The position numbers and the translations under genes were made by a program. The notes below the pieces were generated by a model. The model was given only the letters and a program-made list of their open reading frames with translations, made no database searches and was not told where the DNA came from. A stretch of DNA of 64,000 nucleotides, taken from the NCBI GenBank assembly GCA_012295275.1, contig CM022666.1:12677157-12741156 (forward strand), written 5' to 3'. The stretch comes from Chrysomallon squamiferum (Eukaryota > Mollusca > Gastropoda > Neomphalida > Peltospiridae). This document shows, in pieces, positions 23,009 to 38,319 of the stretch (the stretch's first letter is position 1; the number at the start of each line of letters is the position of its first letter).

Positions 23009-24911
23009 TTTATTTTAAACTTTCAGTGCACAGTTTCTGGCTGTCCGTACATTGCCACTCCCAAACTTGTACAACTTCATTATCAACAGGAAAATGTTTT
23101 AATTCTTTTGTTTCTTGTTTGTGTATTCCTGTTTATAGTTCTTGTGATGATGCTGACTAGTTTACAGAACATACACTTTAGAGATACTAAAACACAACAT
23201 TTTATTTGATTTTGGTGTTCCTCAGATTCATCTTTACAATACAATACATTTCTGTAGTAAATTTCAGTTTAGTAAATCTCAAGTCTGACATTACATTAGG
23301 TAAAAATTATGAAAAAAAAAAAAAAAAAAAAGAATCTGAGAAAACAAAAACAAATTGAAACTCTAATTGTAACTATATGTCATTACACTCAAGTCATTTT
23401 TAAGTGCAAATCTCAAGCCAAATAATATAATTTTATTAACTGTGCTCATTATTCTTTAAAAAATATGATGAAAATCTGTTTTTACAGATAACTTTAGCTA
23501 CACTTTTTCACAAGTTATGTATACTTGTTTTATGGTGTTTTCTCATAATTTTAAAGCATTGCATTTGGTTTCTATCAAATGTTGAGTTACATTATTATTT
23601 TTTGAAACCTGTTAGTGATGTCAAGTGGGATATGACTGTATCCAGAGATCATTTCCACTTCAGACTATTAAAGAGTGGCAATAACATTCTCAGAGAAAAA
23701 CATGATAATCTTGTTATTATGTAATAAAATACTCACCTGTAGATTGACCAGTTTTACTTTTCATTTACTAGTGCCATCCACTGTTGAATATATAGCTTAA
23801 TCATCTTCACTTAAATTATTTGAACATTTTCATGTTTGTCTGTTTATCATGTTTCTACATAACATGTATGTTTGATAGAAAGGGAAAAGCTGTTTGTTAC
23901 ACTGCCCAGTGATAGTATACTTCATTATTAGCAAAGCTTGGATTTTAGAAGAAAAAAAACTGTATCGCAGAAATTTATTAATTGTTTCAAAATATAAAAA
24001 ATATTTTTTTAATCTATTTACTTACATGTACACCAATATATAGTAAAGTGAATATACACTTTAAAAAATATTACTGTTAATTATTAAAGTATCATTTCCT
24101 TTTAATGGTTCAACAAATAAATAATTTGTTATTTGAAAAACATGTCTTTGTAAAAGACTTTCTAACAGTTTGTTGGATACAGAATTATTGTTGTTGTTTA
24201 TTTATTTATTCATTTATTTATTCATTTATTTCAGCAACACTAATGTAGTTTCACTCAAAACAAATTTGGTCTTTGGAGTCACAAGAGGATATTGATAAAT
24301 GGATTTCAGAAATGAAAATGTGAGTTTTGTTATTGCTTATCTATCTGGAATATTTGCCTGTAACAGCATTCCCATACTCTTCAGTAATAATAATGATGAT
24401 GATTTTAAACATAGTAGATAAAATTTATTAACAAGCCAGAATTTCAGTGAAACTGTGCTATTCCTTTCACTTAAATGATAATGTTCACAAGAGAACTTTA
24501 ACGAACACAGTGAATTACAACAAAATTTCCAGTATATTGCATATTTTCCTCTGGTCCAGGACTATGCATGAATTTCATCTGTCTCTGTGATAGTTCTAAA
24601 TTTTACCATGTGATGGTGATACCCACATCAATAATAAAGACTTGAAACAACAAAGAATCCCTTTTCTCTCAGGTGAAAGAAACAAAAAGGAGTTGACCAT
24701 TAAAGGGCAATAACTAATTTCTTTTTCCTAACGCTAATGATAAATTATATATTTACTTTAGTAACCATCATTATTAAAATATGTTTAGGTTTCCACGAAA
24801 AACCAATATTTTTTATTAATTATTCTGTACATTTATATAACATACACACGAATAAATAAACTGAAATACACTATAAGGGTTGATTCTCTTATTTAGAAAT
24901 CAATTTTCTTT

Positions 24912-24974
<63 letters not shown>

Positions 24975-25561
24975 ATTTTTAGTATATTAATCCTTTTCTT
25001 CAACATTTTTAATGAACACAGGAAATTCCTGACATTTGAGAATATTAAGAAGAAAGAAATGGAAAAGTCAGAGAAACAGGAGAGAGGAGAAATTCTTGAA
25101 ACTAAAGAGTTTGGATAACAACACTTTATTAGTTTGCTAATATCTTTCTGTCTTGGCATTTATTTTTGAAGAAGGTATTTATTTCTAAATTAATAATAAT
25201 AATAATAATGCATCATTTCCTGTAAAAAAATAATAAAAAAAAAAATAAATTAATAATTAGCATTAGAAAATATTTATAATAATTTAAATATGTACTAAGC
25301 AATTGCATTAGTGCTTGTTAAAATGAGGGTGTCTCTGTTAATATAACTTTTTATTTGAGAAAGTGAAAAACACTATTTCCATTGTCCTGTAAACATACTG
25401 GAATAGTGAATGAACTTTTATAAGGCAATTTGTGATATTAAAATACATTAATGATGTTCTTGAATTCCAAATAAAGATCAGACAAAAACATTTTAAACCT
25501 CTGTTGATTTTTGCTGAAACTGGAAGTAATCTCAGCTGACCATGATTACAAACACTGAAAC
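23009..25561 (+). pseudogene. Array unit 4 (class I)
   Basis: A 23027-23089 (donor lost), B 24235-24319, C 25022-25118. Almost identical to units 2, 5 and 6 apart from homopolymer and microsatellite lengths. Confidence 0.55.
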
Positions 25562-27474
25562 TTTATTTTAAACTTTCAGTGCACAGTTTCTGGCTGTCCG
25601 TACATTGCCACTCCCAAACTTGTACAACTTCATTATCAACAGGAAAATGTTTTAATTCTTTTTTTGTTTCTTGTTTGTGTATTCCTGTTTATAGTTCTTG
25701 TGATGATGCTGACTAGTTTACAGAACATACACTTTAGAGATACTAAAACACAACATTTTATTTGATTTTGGTGTTCCTCAGATTCATCTTTACAATACAA
25801 TACATTTCTGTAGTAAATTTCAGTTTAGTAAATCTCAAGTCTGACATTACATTAGGTAAAAATTATGAAAACAAAGAAAAAAATAAAAGAATCTGAGAAA
25901 ACAAAAACAAATTGAAACTCTAATTGTAACTATATGTCATTACACTCAAGTCATTTTTAAGTGCAAATCTCAAGCCAAATAATATAATTTTATTAACTGT
26001 GCTCATTATTCTTTAAAAAATATGATGAAAATCTGTTTTTACAGATAACTTTAGCTACTTTTTTTTTCACAAGTTATGTATACTTGTTTTATGGTGTTTT
26101 CTCATAATTTTAAAGCATTGCATTTGGTTTCTATCAAATGTTGAGTTACATTATTGTTTTTGAAACCTGTTAGTGATGTCAAGTGGGATATGACTGTATC
26201 CAGAGATCATTTCCACTTCAGACTATTAAAGAGTGGCAATAACATTCTCAGAGAAAAACATGATAATCTTGTTATTATGTAATAAAATACTCACCTGTAG
26301 ATTGACCAGTTTTACTTTTCATTTACTAGTGCCATCCACTGTTGAATATATAGCTTAATCATCTTCACTTAAATTATTTGAACATTTTCATGTTTGTCTG
26401 TTTATCATGTTTCTACATAACATGTATGTTTGATAGAAAGGGAAAAGCTGTTTGTTACACTGCCCAGTGATAGTATACTTCATTATTAGCAAAGCTTGGA
26501 TTTTAGAAGAAAAAAAACTGTATCGCAGAAATTTATTAATTGTTTCAAAATATAAAAAATATTTTTTTAATCTATTTACTTACATGTACACCAATATATA
26601 GTAAAGTGAATATACACTTTAAAAAATATTACTGTTAATTATTAAAGTATCATTTCCTTTTAATGGTTCAACAAATAAATAATTTGTTATTTGAAAAACA
26701 TGTCTTTGTAAAAGACTTTCTAACAGTTTGTTGGATACAGAATTATTGTTGTTGTTTATTTATTTATTTATTCATTTATTTATTCATTTATTTCAGCAAC
26801 ACTAATGTAGTTTCACTCAAAACAAATTTGGTCTTTGGAGTCACAAGAGGATATTGATAAATGGATTTCAGAAATGAAAATGTGAGTTTTGTTATTGCTT
26901 ATCTATCTGGAATATTTGCCTGTAACAGCATTCCCATACTCTTCAGTAATAATAATGATGATGATTTTAAACATAGTAGATAAAATTTATTAACAAGCCA
27001 GAATTTCAGTGAAACTGTGCTATTCCTTTCACTTAAATGATAATGTTCACAAGAGAACTTTAACGAACACAGTGAATTACAACAAAATTTCCAGTATATT
27101 GCATATTTTCCTCTGGTCCAGGACTATGCATGAATTTCATCTGTCTCTGTGATAGTTCTAAATTTTACCATGTGATGGTGATACCCACATCAATAATAAA
27201 GACTTGAAACAACAAAGAATCCCTTTTCTCTCAGGTGAAAGAAACAAAAAGGAGTTGACCATTAAAGGGCAATAACTAATTTCTTTTTCCTAACGCTAAT
27301 GATAAATTATATATTTACTTTAGTAACCATCATTATTAAAATATGTTTAGGTTTCCACGAAAAACCAATATTTTTTATTAATTATTCTGTACATTTATAT
27401 AACATACACACGAATAAATAAACTGAAATACACTATAAGGGTTGATTCTCTTATTTAGAAATCAATTTTCTTTC

Positions 27475-27541
<67 letters not shown>

Positions 27542-28123
27542 TTTTAGTATATTAATCCTTTTCTTCAACATTTTTAATGAACACAGGAAATTCCTGACAT
27601 TTGAGAATATTAAGAAGAAAGAAATGGAAAAGTCAGAGAAACAGGAGAGAGGAGAAATTCTTGAAACTAAAGAGTTTGGATAACAACACTTTATTAGTTT
27701 GCTAATATCTTTCTGTCTTGGCATTTATTTTTGAAGAAGGTATTTATTTCTAAATTAATAATAATAATAATAATGCATCATTTCCTGTAAAAGTAATAAA
27801 GTAAAAATAAATTAATAATTAGCATTAGAAAATATTTATAATAATTTAAATATGTACTAAGCAATTGCATTAGTGCTTGTTAAAATGAGGGTGTCTCTGT
27901 TAATATAACTTTTTATTTGAGAAAGTGAAAAACACTATTTCCATTGTCCTGTAAACATACTGGAATAGTGAATGAACTTTTATAAGGCAATTTGTGATAT
28001 TAAAATACATTAATGATGTTCTTGAATTCCAAATAAAGATCAGACAAAAACATTTTAAACCTCTGTTGATTTTTGCTGAAACTGGAAGTAATCTCAGCTG
28101 ACCATGATTACAAACACTGAAAC
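25562..28123 (+). pseudogene. Array unit 5 (class I)
   Basis: A 25580-25642 (donor lost), B 26797-26881, C 27587-27683. An extra TTTA repeat before B (near 26756-26790) removes an upstream stop, so a chance ORF (26663-26857) reads through the acceptor. It is not evidence of a gene. Confidence 0.55.
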
Positions 28124-30021
28124 TTTATTTTAAACTTTCAGTGCACAGTTTCTGGCTGTCCGTACATTGCCACTCCCAAACTTGTACAACTTCATTATCA
28201 ACAGGAAAATGTTTTAATTCTTTTGTTTCTTGTTTGTGTATTCCTGTTTATAGTTCTTGTGATGATGCTGACTAGTTTACAGAACATACACTTTAGAGAT
28301 ACTAAAACACAACATTTTATTTGATTTTGGTGTTCCTCAGATTCATCTTTACAATACAATACATTTCTGTAGTAAATTTCAGTTTAGTAAATCTCAAGTC
28401 TGACATTACATTAGGTAAAAATTATGAAAACAAAAAAAAAATAAAAGAATCTGAGAAAACAAAAACAAATTGAAACTCTAATTGTAACTATATGTCATTA
28501 CACTCAAGTCATTTTTAAGTGCAAATCTCAAGCCAAATAATATAATTTTATTAACTGTGCTCATTATTCTTTAAAAAATATGATGAAAATCTGTTTTTAC
28601 AGATAACTTTAGCTACACTTTTTCACAAGTTATGTATACTTGTTTTATGGTGTTTTCTCATAATTTTAAAGCATTGCATTTGGTTTCTATCAAATGTTGA
28701 GTTACATTATTGTTTTTGAAACCTGTTAGTGATGTCAAGTGGGATATGACTGTATCCAGAGATCATTTCCACTTCAGACTATTAAAGAGTGGCAATAACA
28801 TTCTCAGAGAAAAACATGATAATCTTGTTATTATGTAATAAAATACTCACCTGTAGATTGACCAGTTTTACTTTTCATTTACTAGTGCCATCCACTGTTG
28901 AATATATAGCTTAATCATCTTCACTTAAATTATTTGAACATTTTCATGTTTGTCTGTTTATCATGTTTCTACATAACATGTATGTTTGATAGAAAGGGAA
29001 AAGCTGTTTGTTACACTGCCCAGTGATAGTATACTTCATTATTAGCAAAGCTTGGATTTTAGAAGAAAAAAAACTGTATCGCAGAAATGTATTGTTTCAA
29101 AATATAAAAAATATTTTTTAATCTATTTACTTACATGTACACCAATATATAGTAAAGTGAATATACACTTTAAAAAATATTACTGTTAATTATTAAAGTA
29201 TCATTTCCTTTTAATGGTTCAACAAATAAATAATTTGTTATTTGAAAAACATGTCTTTGTAAAAGACTTTCTAACAGTTTGTTGGATACAGAATTATTGT
29301 TGTTGTTTATTTATTTATTCATTTATTTATTCATTTATTTCAGCAACACTAATGTAGTTTCACTCAAAACAAATTTGGTCTTTGGAGTCACAAGAGGATA
29401 TTGATAAATGGATTTCAGAAATGAAAATGTGAGTTTTGTTATTGCTTATCTATCTGGAATATTTGCCTGTAACAGCATTCCCATACTCTTCAGTAATAAT
29501 AATGATGATGATTTTAAACATAGTAGATAAAATTTATTAACAAGCCAGAATTTCAGTGAAACTGTGCTATTCCTTTCACTTAAATGATAATGTTCACAAG
29601 AGAACTTTAACGAACACAGTGAATTACAACAAAATTTCCAGTATATTGCATATTTTCCTCTGGTCCAGGACTATGCATGAATTTCATCTGTCTCTGTGAT
29701 AGTTCTAAATTTTACCATGTGATGGTGATACCCACATCAATAATAAAGACTTGAAACAACAAAGAATCCCTTTTCTCTCAGGTGAAAGAAACAAAAAGGA
29801 GTTGACCATTAAAGGGCAATAACTAATTTCTTTTTCCTAACGCTAATGATAAATTATATATTTACTTTAGTAACCATCATTATTAAAATATGTTTAGGTT
29901 TCCACGAAAAACCAATATTTTTTATTAATTATTCTGTACATTTATATAACATACACACGAATAAATAAACTGAAATACACTATAAGGGTTGATTCTCTTA
30001 TTTAGAAATCAATTTTCTTTC

Positions 30022-30083
<62 letters not shown>

Positions 30084-30667
30084 ATTTTTAGTATATTAAT
30101 CCTTTTCTTCAACATTTTTAATGAACACAGGAAATTCCTGACATTTGAGAATATTAAGAAGAAAGAAATGGAAAAGTCAGAGAAACAGGAGAGAGGAGAA
30201 ATTCTTGAAACTAAAGAGTTTGGATAACAACACTTTATTAGTTTGCTAATATCTTTCTGTCTTGGCATTTATTTTTGAAGAAGGTATTTATTTCTAAATT
30301 AATAATAATAATAATAATGCATCATTTCCTGTAAAAGTAATAAAGTAAAAATAAATTAATAATTAGCATTAGAAAATATTTATAATAATTTAAATATGTA
30401 CTAAGCAATTGCATTAGTCCTTGTTAAAATGAGGGTGTCTCTGTTAATATAACTTTTTATTTGAGAAAGTGAAAAACACTATTTCCATTGTCCTGTAAAC
30501 ATACTGGAATAGTGAATGAACTTTTATAAGGCAATTTGTGATATTAAAATACATTAATGATGTTCTTGAATTCCAAATAAAGATCAGACAAAAACATTTT
30601 AAACCTCTGTTGATTTTTGCTGAAACTGGAAGTAATCTCAGCTGACCATGATTACAAACACTGAAAC
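28124..30667 (+). pseudogene. Array unit 6 (class I)
   Basis: A 28142-28204 (donor lost), B 29344-29428, C 30131-30227. It has a short deletion near 29090 (AAATGTATTGTTTC where other class I units have AAATTTATTAATTGTTTC). Confidence 0.55.
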
Positions 30668-32569
30668 TTTATTTTAAACTTTCAGTGCACAGTTTCTGGC
30701 TGTCCGTACATTGCCACTCCCAAACTTGTACAACTTCATTATCAACAGGAAAATGTTTTAATTCTTTTGTTTCTTGTTTGTGTATTCCTGTATATAGTTC
30801 TTGTGATGATGCTGACTAGTTTACAGAACATACACTTTAGAGATACTAAAACACAACATTTTATTTGATTTTGGTGTTCCTCAGATTCATCTTTACAATA
30901 CAATACATTTCTGTAGTAAATTTCAGTTTAGTAAATCTCAAGTCTGACATTACATTAGGTAAAAATTATGAAAACAAAGAAAAAAATAAAAGAATCTGAG
31001 AAAACAAAAACAAATTGAAACTCTAATTGTAACTATATGTCATTACACTCAAGTCATTTTTAAGTGCAAATCTCAAGCCAAATAATATAATTTTATTAAC
31101 TGTGCTCATTATTCTTTAAAAAATATGATGAAAATCTGTTTTTACAGATAACTTTAGCTACACTTTTTCACAAGTTATGTATACTTGTTTTATGGTGTTT
31201 TCTCATAATTTTAAAGCATTGCATTTGGTTTCTATCAAATGTTGAGTTACATTATTGTTTTTGAAACCTGTTAGTGATGTCAAGTGGGATATGACTGTAT
31301 CCAGAGATCATTTCCACTTCAGACTATTAAAGAGTGGCAATAACATTCTCAGAGAAAAACATGATAATCTTGTTATTATGTAATAAAATACTCACCTGTA
31401 GATTGACCAGTTTTACTTTTCATTTACTAGTGCCATCCACTGTTGAATATATAGCTTAATCATCTTCACTTAAATTATTTGAACATTTTCATGTTTGTCT
31501 GTTTATCATGTTTCTACATAACATGTATGTTTGATAGAAAGGGAAAAGCTGTTTGTTACACTGCCCAGTGATAGTATACTTCATTATTAGCAAAGCTTGG
31601 ATTTTAGAAGAAAAAAACTGTATCGCAGAAATTTATTAATTGTTTCAAAATATAAAAAATATTTTTTTAATCTATTTACTTACATGTACACCAATATATA
31701 GTAAAGTGAATATACACTTTAAAAAATATTACTGTTAATTATTAAAGTATCATTTCCTTTTTAATGGTTCAACAAATAAATAATTTGTTATTTGAAAAAC
31801 ATGTCTTTGTAAAAGACTTTCTAACAGTTTGTTGGATACAGAATTATTGTTGTTGTTTATTTATTTATTCATTTATTTATTCATTTATTTCAGCAACACT
31901 AATGTAGTTTCACTCAAAACAAATTTGGTCTTTGGAGTCACAAGAGGATATTGATAAATGGATTTCAGAAATGAAAATGTGAGTTTTGTTATTGCTTATC
32001 TATCTGGAATATTTGCCTGTAACAGCATTCCCATACTCTTCAGTAATAATAATGATGATGATTTTAAACATAGTAGATAAAATTTATTAACAAGCCAGAA
32101 TTTCAGTGAAACTGTGCTATTCCTTTCACTTAAATGATAATGTTCACAAGAGAACTTTAACGAACACAGTGAATTACAACAAAATTTCCAGTATATTGCA
32201 TATTTTCCTCTGGTCCAGGACTATGCATGAATTTCATCTGTCTCTGTGATAGTTCTAAATTTTACCATGTGATGGTGATACCCACATCAATAATAAAGAC
32301 TTGAAACAACAAAGAATCCCTTTTCTGTCAGGTGAAAGAAACAAAAAGGAGTTGACCATTAAAGGGCAATAACTAATTTCTTTTTCCTAACGCTAATGAT
32401 AAATTATATATTTACTTTAGTAACCATCATTATTAAAATATGTTTAGGTTTCCACGAAAAACCAATATTTTTTATTAATTATTCTGTACATTTTATATAA
32501 CATACACACGAATAAATAAACTGAAATACACTATAAGGGTTGATTCTCTTATTTAGAAATCAATTTTTT

Positions 32570-32629
<60 letters not shown>

Positions 32630-33216
32630 TTTTTAGTATATTAATCCTTTTCTTCAACATTTTTAATGAACACAGGAAATTCCTGACATTTGAGAATATT
32701 AAGAAGAAAGAAATGGAAAAGTCAGAGAAACAGGAGAGAGGAGAAATTCTTGAAACTAAAGAGTTTGGATAACAACACTTTATTAGTTTGCTAATATCTT
32801 TCTGTCTTGGCATTTATTTTTGAAGAAGGTATTTATTTCTAAAATTAATAATAATAATAATAATGCATCATTTCCTGTAAAAGTAATAAAGTATAAAAAT
32901 AAATTAATAATTAGCATTAGAAAATATTTATAATAATTTAAATATGTACTAAGCAATTGCATTAGTCCTTGTTAAAATGAGGGTGTCTCTGTTAATATAA
33001 CTTTTTATTTGAGAAAGTGAAAAACACTATTTCCATTGTCCTGTAAACATACTGGAATAGTGAATGAACTTTTATAAGGCAATTTGTGATATTAAAATAC
33101 ATTAATGATGTTTTTGAATTGCCAAATAAAGATCAGACAAAGACATTAAAAAAATCTGTTGATTTTTGCTGAAACTGGAAGTAATCTCAGCTGACCATGA
33201 TTACAAACACTGAAAC
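30668..33216 (+). pseudogene. Array unit 7 (class I to class II transition)
   Basis: A 30686-30748 (donor lost), B 31894-31978, C 32676-32772. The body is class I, but its element E near 33105-33160 already carries class II variants (GATGTTTTTGAATTGCCAAA). The change of class therefore falls inside this unit's element E. Confidence 0.55.
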
Positions 33217-35122
33217 TTTATTTTAAACTTTCAGTGCACAGTTTCTGGCTGTCCGTACATTGCCACTCCCAAACTTGTACAACTTCATTATCAACAGGAA
33301 CATTTTTAAATTCTTTTGTTTTTTCTTTGTGTATTCCTGTATATAGTTCTTGTGATGATGCTGACTAGTTTACAGAACATACACTTTAGAGATACTAAAA
33401 CACAACATTTTATTTCATTTTGGTGTTCCTCAGATTCATCTTTACAATACAATACATTTCTGTAGTAAATTTCAGTTCAGTAAATATCAAGTCTGACATC
33501 ACATTAGGTAAAAATTATGAAAAATAAAGAAAAAAAAAATAGAATCTGAGAAAACAAAAACAAATTGAAACTCTAATTGTAACTATATGTGATTACACTC
33601 AAGTCATTTTTAAGTGCAAATCTCAAGGTAAATAATATAATTTTATTAACTGTGCTCATTATTCTTTAAAAAATATGATGAAAATCTGTTTTTACAGATA
33701 ACTTTAGCTACATTTTTTTTCACAAGTTATGTATACTTGTTTTATGGTGTTTTCTCATAATTTTAAAGCATTGCATTTGGTTTCTATCAAAAGCTGAGTT
33801 ACATCATTGTTTTTGAAACCAGTTAATGATGTCAAGTGGGATATGACTGTATTCAGAGATCATTTCCACTTCAGACTATTAAAGAGTGGCAATAGCATTC
33901 TCACAGAAAAACATGATAATCTTGTTATTATGTAATAAAATATTCACCTGTAGATTGACCACTTTTACTTTTCATTTACTAGTGCCATCCACTGTTGAAT
34001 ATATAGCTTAATCATCTTTAGCTAAATTATTTGAACATTTTCATGTTTGTCTGTTTATCATGTTTCTACATAACCTGTATGTTTGGTAGAAAGGGAAAAG
34101 CTGTTTGTTACACTGCCCAGTGATAGTATGCTTCATTATTAGCAAAGCTTGGATTTTAGAGAAAAAAAAAAACTGTATAGCAGAAATTCATTAATTGTTT
34201 CAAAATATAAAAAATATTTTTTAATCTATTTACTTACATATACACCAATAAAATCATGCTTTTGTATAGTAAATATACACTTTTAAAATAGTACTGTTAA
34301 AAATTAAAGTATCATTTCCTTTCAATAGTTCAACAAATAAATAATTTGTTATTTGAAAAACATGTCTTTGTAAAAGACTTTCTAACAGTTTGCTGGATAC
34401 AGAATTATTGTTGTTGTTTATTTATTTATTCATTTATTCATTTATTTATTTCAGCAACACTAATGTAGTTTCACTAAAAACAAATTTGGTCTTTGGAGTC
34501 ACAAGAGGATATTGATAAATGGATTTCAGAAATGAAAATGTGAGTTTTGTTATTGCTTATCTATCTGGAATATTTGCCTGTAACAGCATTCCCATACTTT
34601 TCAGTAATAATAATGATGATGATTTTTAACATAGTAGATAAAATTTATTAACAAGCCAGAATTTCAGTGAAACTGTGCTATTCCTTTCACTTAAATGATA
34701 ATGCTCATAAGAGAACTGTAACGAACACAGTGAATTACAACAAAATATGCAGTATATTGCATATTTTCCACTGGTCCAGGACTATGCATGAATTTCATGT
34801 CTGTCTGATAGTTCTAAATTTTACCATGTGATGGTGATACCCACATCAGTAAGAAAGACTTGAAACAACAATGAATCCCTTTTCTGTCAGATGAAAGAAA
34901 CAAAAAAAGAGTTGACCATTAAATGGCAATAACTAATTTCTTTTTCCTAACGCTAATGATAAATTATATATTTACTTTAGTAACCATCATTATTAAAATA
35001 TGTTTAGGTTTCCATGAAAAACCAATATTTTTTATTAATTATTCTGTACATTTATATAACATACACACGAATAAATAAACTGAAATACACTATAAGGGTT
35101 GATTCTCTTATTTAGAAATCAA

Positions 35123-35188
<66 letters not shown>

Positions 35189-35773
35189 TTTATTATATTA
35201 ATCCTTTTCTTCAACATTTTTAATGAACACAGGAAATTCCTGACATTTGAGAATATTAAGAAGAAAGAAATGGAAAAGTCAGAGAAACAGGAGAGAGGAG
35301 AAATTCTTGAAACTAAAGATTTTGGATAACAACACTTTATTAGTTTGCTAATACCTTTCTGTCTTGGCATTTATTTTTGAAGAAGGTATTTATTTCTAAA
35401 TTAATAATAATAATAATAATGCATCATTTCCTGTAAAAGTAATAAACTAAAAATAAATTAATAATTAGCATTAGAAAATATTAATAATAATTTAAATATG
35501 TCCTAAGCAATTGCATTAGTCCTTGTTAAAATGAGGGTGTCTCTGTTAATATAACTTTTTATTTGAGAAAGTGAAACACACTATTTCCATTGTTGTCCTG
35601 TAAACATACTGGAATAGTGAATGAACTTTTATAAGGCAATTTGTGATATTAAAATACATTAATGATGTTTTTGAATTGCCAAATAAAGATCAGACAAAGA
35701 CATTAAAAACATTTGTTGATTTTTGCTGAAACTGGAAGTAATCTCAGCTGACCATGATTACAAACACTGAAAC
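33217..35773 (+). pseudogene. Array unit 8 (class II)
   Basis: A 33235-33297 (followed by GGAACATTTT, no donor), B 34455-34539, C 35233-35329. Class II marks are CTCAAGGTAAATAATA in the intron, ACTAAAAAC in B, and AAAGATTTTGG at the end of C (E to D change). Confidence 0.55.
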
Positions 35774-37686
35774 TTTATTTTAAACTTTCAGTGCACAGTT
35801 TCTGGCTGTCCGTACATTGCCACTCCCAAACTTGTACAACTTCATTATCAACAGGAACATTTTTAAATTCTTTTGTTTTTTCTTTGTGTATTCCTGTATA
35901 TAGTTCTTGTGATGATGCTGACTAGTTTACAGAACATACACTTTAGAGATACTAAAACACAACATTTTATTTCATTTTGGTGTTCCTCAGATTCATCTTT
36001 ACAATACAATACATTTCTGTAGTAAATTTCAGTTCAGTAAATATCAAGTCTGACATCACATTAGGTAAAAATTATGAAAAATAAAGAAAAAAAAATAGAA
36101 TCTGAAAAAACAAAAACAAATTGAAACTCTAATTGTAACTATATGTGATTACACTCAAGTCATTTTTAAGTGCAAATCTCAAGGTAAATAATATAATTTT
36201 ATTAACTGTGCTCATTATTCTTTAAAAAATATGATGAAAATCTGTTTTTACAGATAACTTTAGCTACATTTTTTCACAAGTTATGTATACTTGTTTTATG
36301 GTGTTTTCTCATAATTTTAAAGCATTGCATTTGGTTTCTATCAAAAGCTGAGTTACATCATTGTTTTTGAAACCAGTTAATGATGTCAAGTGGGATATGA
36401 CTGTATTCAGAGATCATTTCCACTTCAGACTATTAAAGAGTGGCAATAGCATTCTCACAGAAAAACATGATAATCTTGTTATTATGTAATAAAATATTCA
36501 CCTGTAGATTGACCACTTTTACTTTTCATTTACTAGTGCCATCCACTGTTGAATATATAGCTTAATCATCTTTAGCTAAATTATTTGAACATTTTCATGT
36601 TTGTCTGTTTATCATGTTTCTACATAACCTGTATGTTTGGTAGAAAGGGAAAAGCTGTTTGTTACACTGCCCAGTGATAGTATGCTTCATTATTAGCAAA
36701 GCTTGGATTTTAGAGAAAAAAAATGTATAGCAGAAATTCATTAATTGTTTCAAAATATAAAAAAATATTTTTTAATCTATTTACTTACATATACACCAAT
36801 AAAATCATGCTTTTTTGTATAGTAAATATACACTTTTAAAATAGTACTGTTAAAAATTAAAGTATCATTTCCTTTCAATAGTTCAACAAATAAATAATTT
36901 GTTATTTGAAAAACATGTCTTTGTAAAAGACTTTCTAACAGTTTGCTGGATACAGAATTATTGTTGTTGTTTATTTATTTATTCATTTATTCATTTATTT
37001 ATTTCAGCAACACTAATGTAGTTTCACTAAAAACAAATTTGGTCTTTGGAGTCACAAGAGGATATTGATAAATGGATTTCAGAAATGAAAATGTGAGTTT
37101 TGTTATTGCTTATCTATCTGGAATATTTGCCTGTAACAGCATTCCCATACTTTTCAGTAATAATAATGATGATGATTTTTAACATAGTAGATAAAATTTA
37201 TTAACAAGCCAGAATTTCAGTGAAACTGTGCTATTCCTTTCACTTAAATGATAATGCTCATAAGAGAACTGTAACGAACACAGTGAATTACAACAAAATA
37301 TGCAGTCTATTGCATATTTTCCACTGGTCCAGGACTATGCATGAATTTCATGTCTGTCTGATAGTTCTAAATTTTACCATGTGATGGTGATACCCACATC
37401 AGTAAGAAAGACTTGAAACAACAATGAATCCCTTTTCTGTCAGATGAAAGAAAAAAAAAAGAGTTGTTGACCATTAAATGGCAATAACTAATTTCTTTTT
37501 CCTAACGCTAATGATAAATTATATATTTACTTTAGTAACCATCATTATTAAAATATGTTTAGGTTTCCATGAAAAACCAATATTTTTTATTAATTATTCT
37601 GTACATTTATATAACATACACACGAATAAATAAACTGAAATACACTATAAGGGTTGATTCTCTTATTTAGAAATCAATTTTCTTTC

Positions 37687-37739
<53 letters not shown>

Positions 37740-38319
37740 TTTATTATATTAATCCTTTTCTTCAACATTTTTAATGAACACAGGAAATTCCTGAAATTTG
37801 AGAATATTAAGAAGAAAGAAATGGAAAAGTCAGAGAAACAGGAGAGAGGAGAAATTCTTGAAACTAAAGATTTTGGATAACAACACTTTATTAGTTTGCT
37901 AATACCTTTCTGTCTTGGCATTTATTTTTGAAGAAGGTATTTATTTCTAAATTAATAATAATAATGCATCATTTCCTGTAAAAGTAATAAACTAAAAATG
38001 AATTAATAATTAGCATTAGAAAATATTAATAATAATTTAAATATGTCCTAAGCAATTGCATTAGTCCTTGTTAAAATGAGGGTGTCTCTGTTAATATAAC
38101 TTTTTATTTGAGAAAGTGAAACACACTATTTCCATTGTTGTCCTGTAAACATACTGGAATAGTGAATGAACTTTTATAAGGCAATTTGTGATATTAAAAT
38201 ACATTAATGATGTTTTGAATTGCCAAATAAAGATCAGACAAAGACATTAAAAAAAAATTTGTTGATTTTTGCTGAAACTGGAAGTAATCTCAGCTGACCA
38301 TGATTACAAACACTGAAAC
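35774..38319 (+). pseudogene. Array unit 9 (class II)
   Basis: A 35792-35854 (no donor), B 37018-37102, C 37784-37880. C has the extra change CTGAAATTTGAG (Thr to Lys), shared only with units 10 and 11. Confidence 0.55.

Noticed and set aside
26663-26857. 64-codon plus-strand ORF running into exon segment B of unit 5
   Set aside because: It is open only because of an extra TTTA repeat in the polypyrimidine tract; the other 11 units do not have it.
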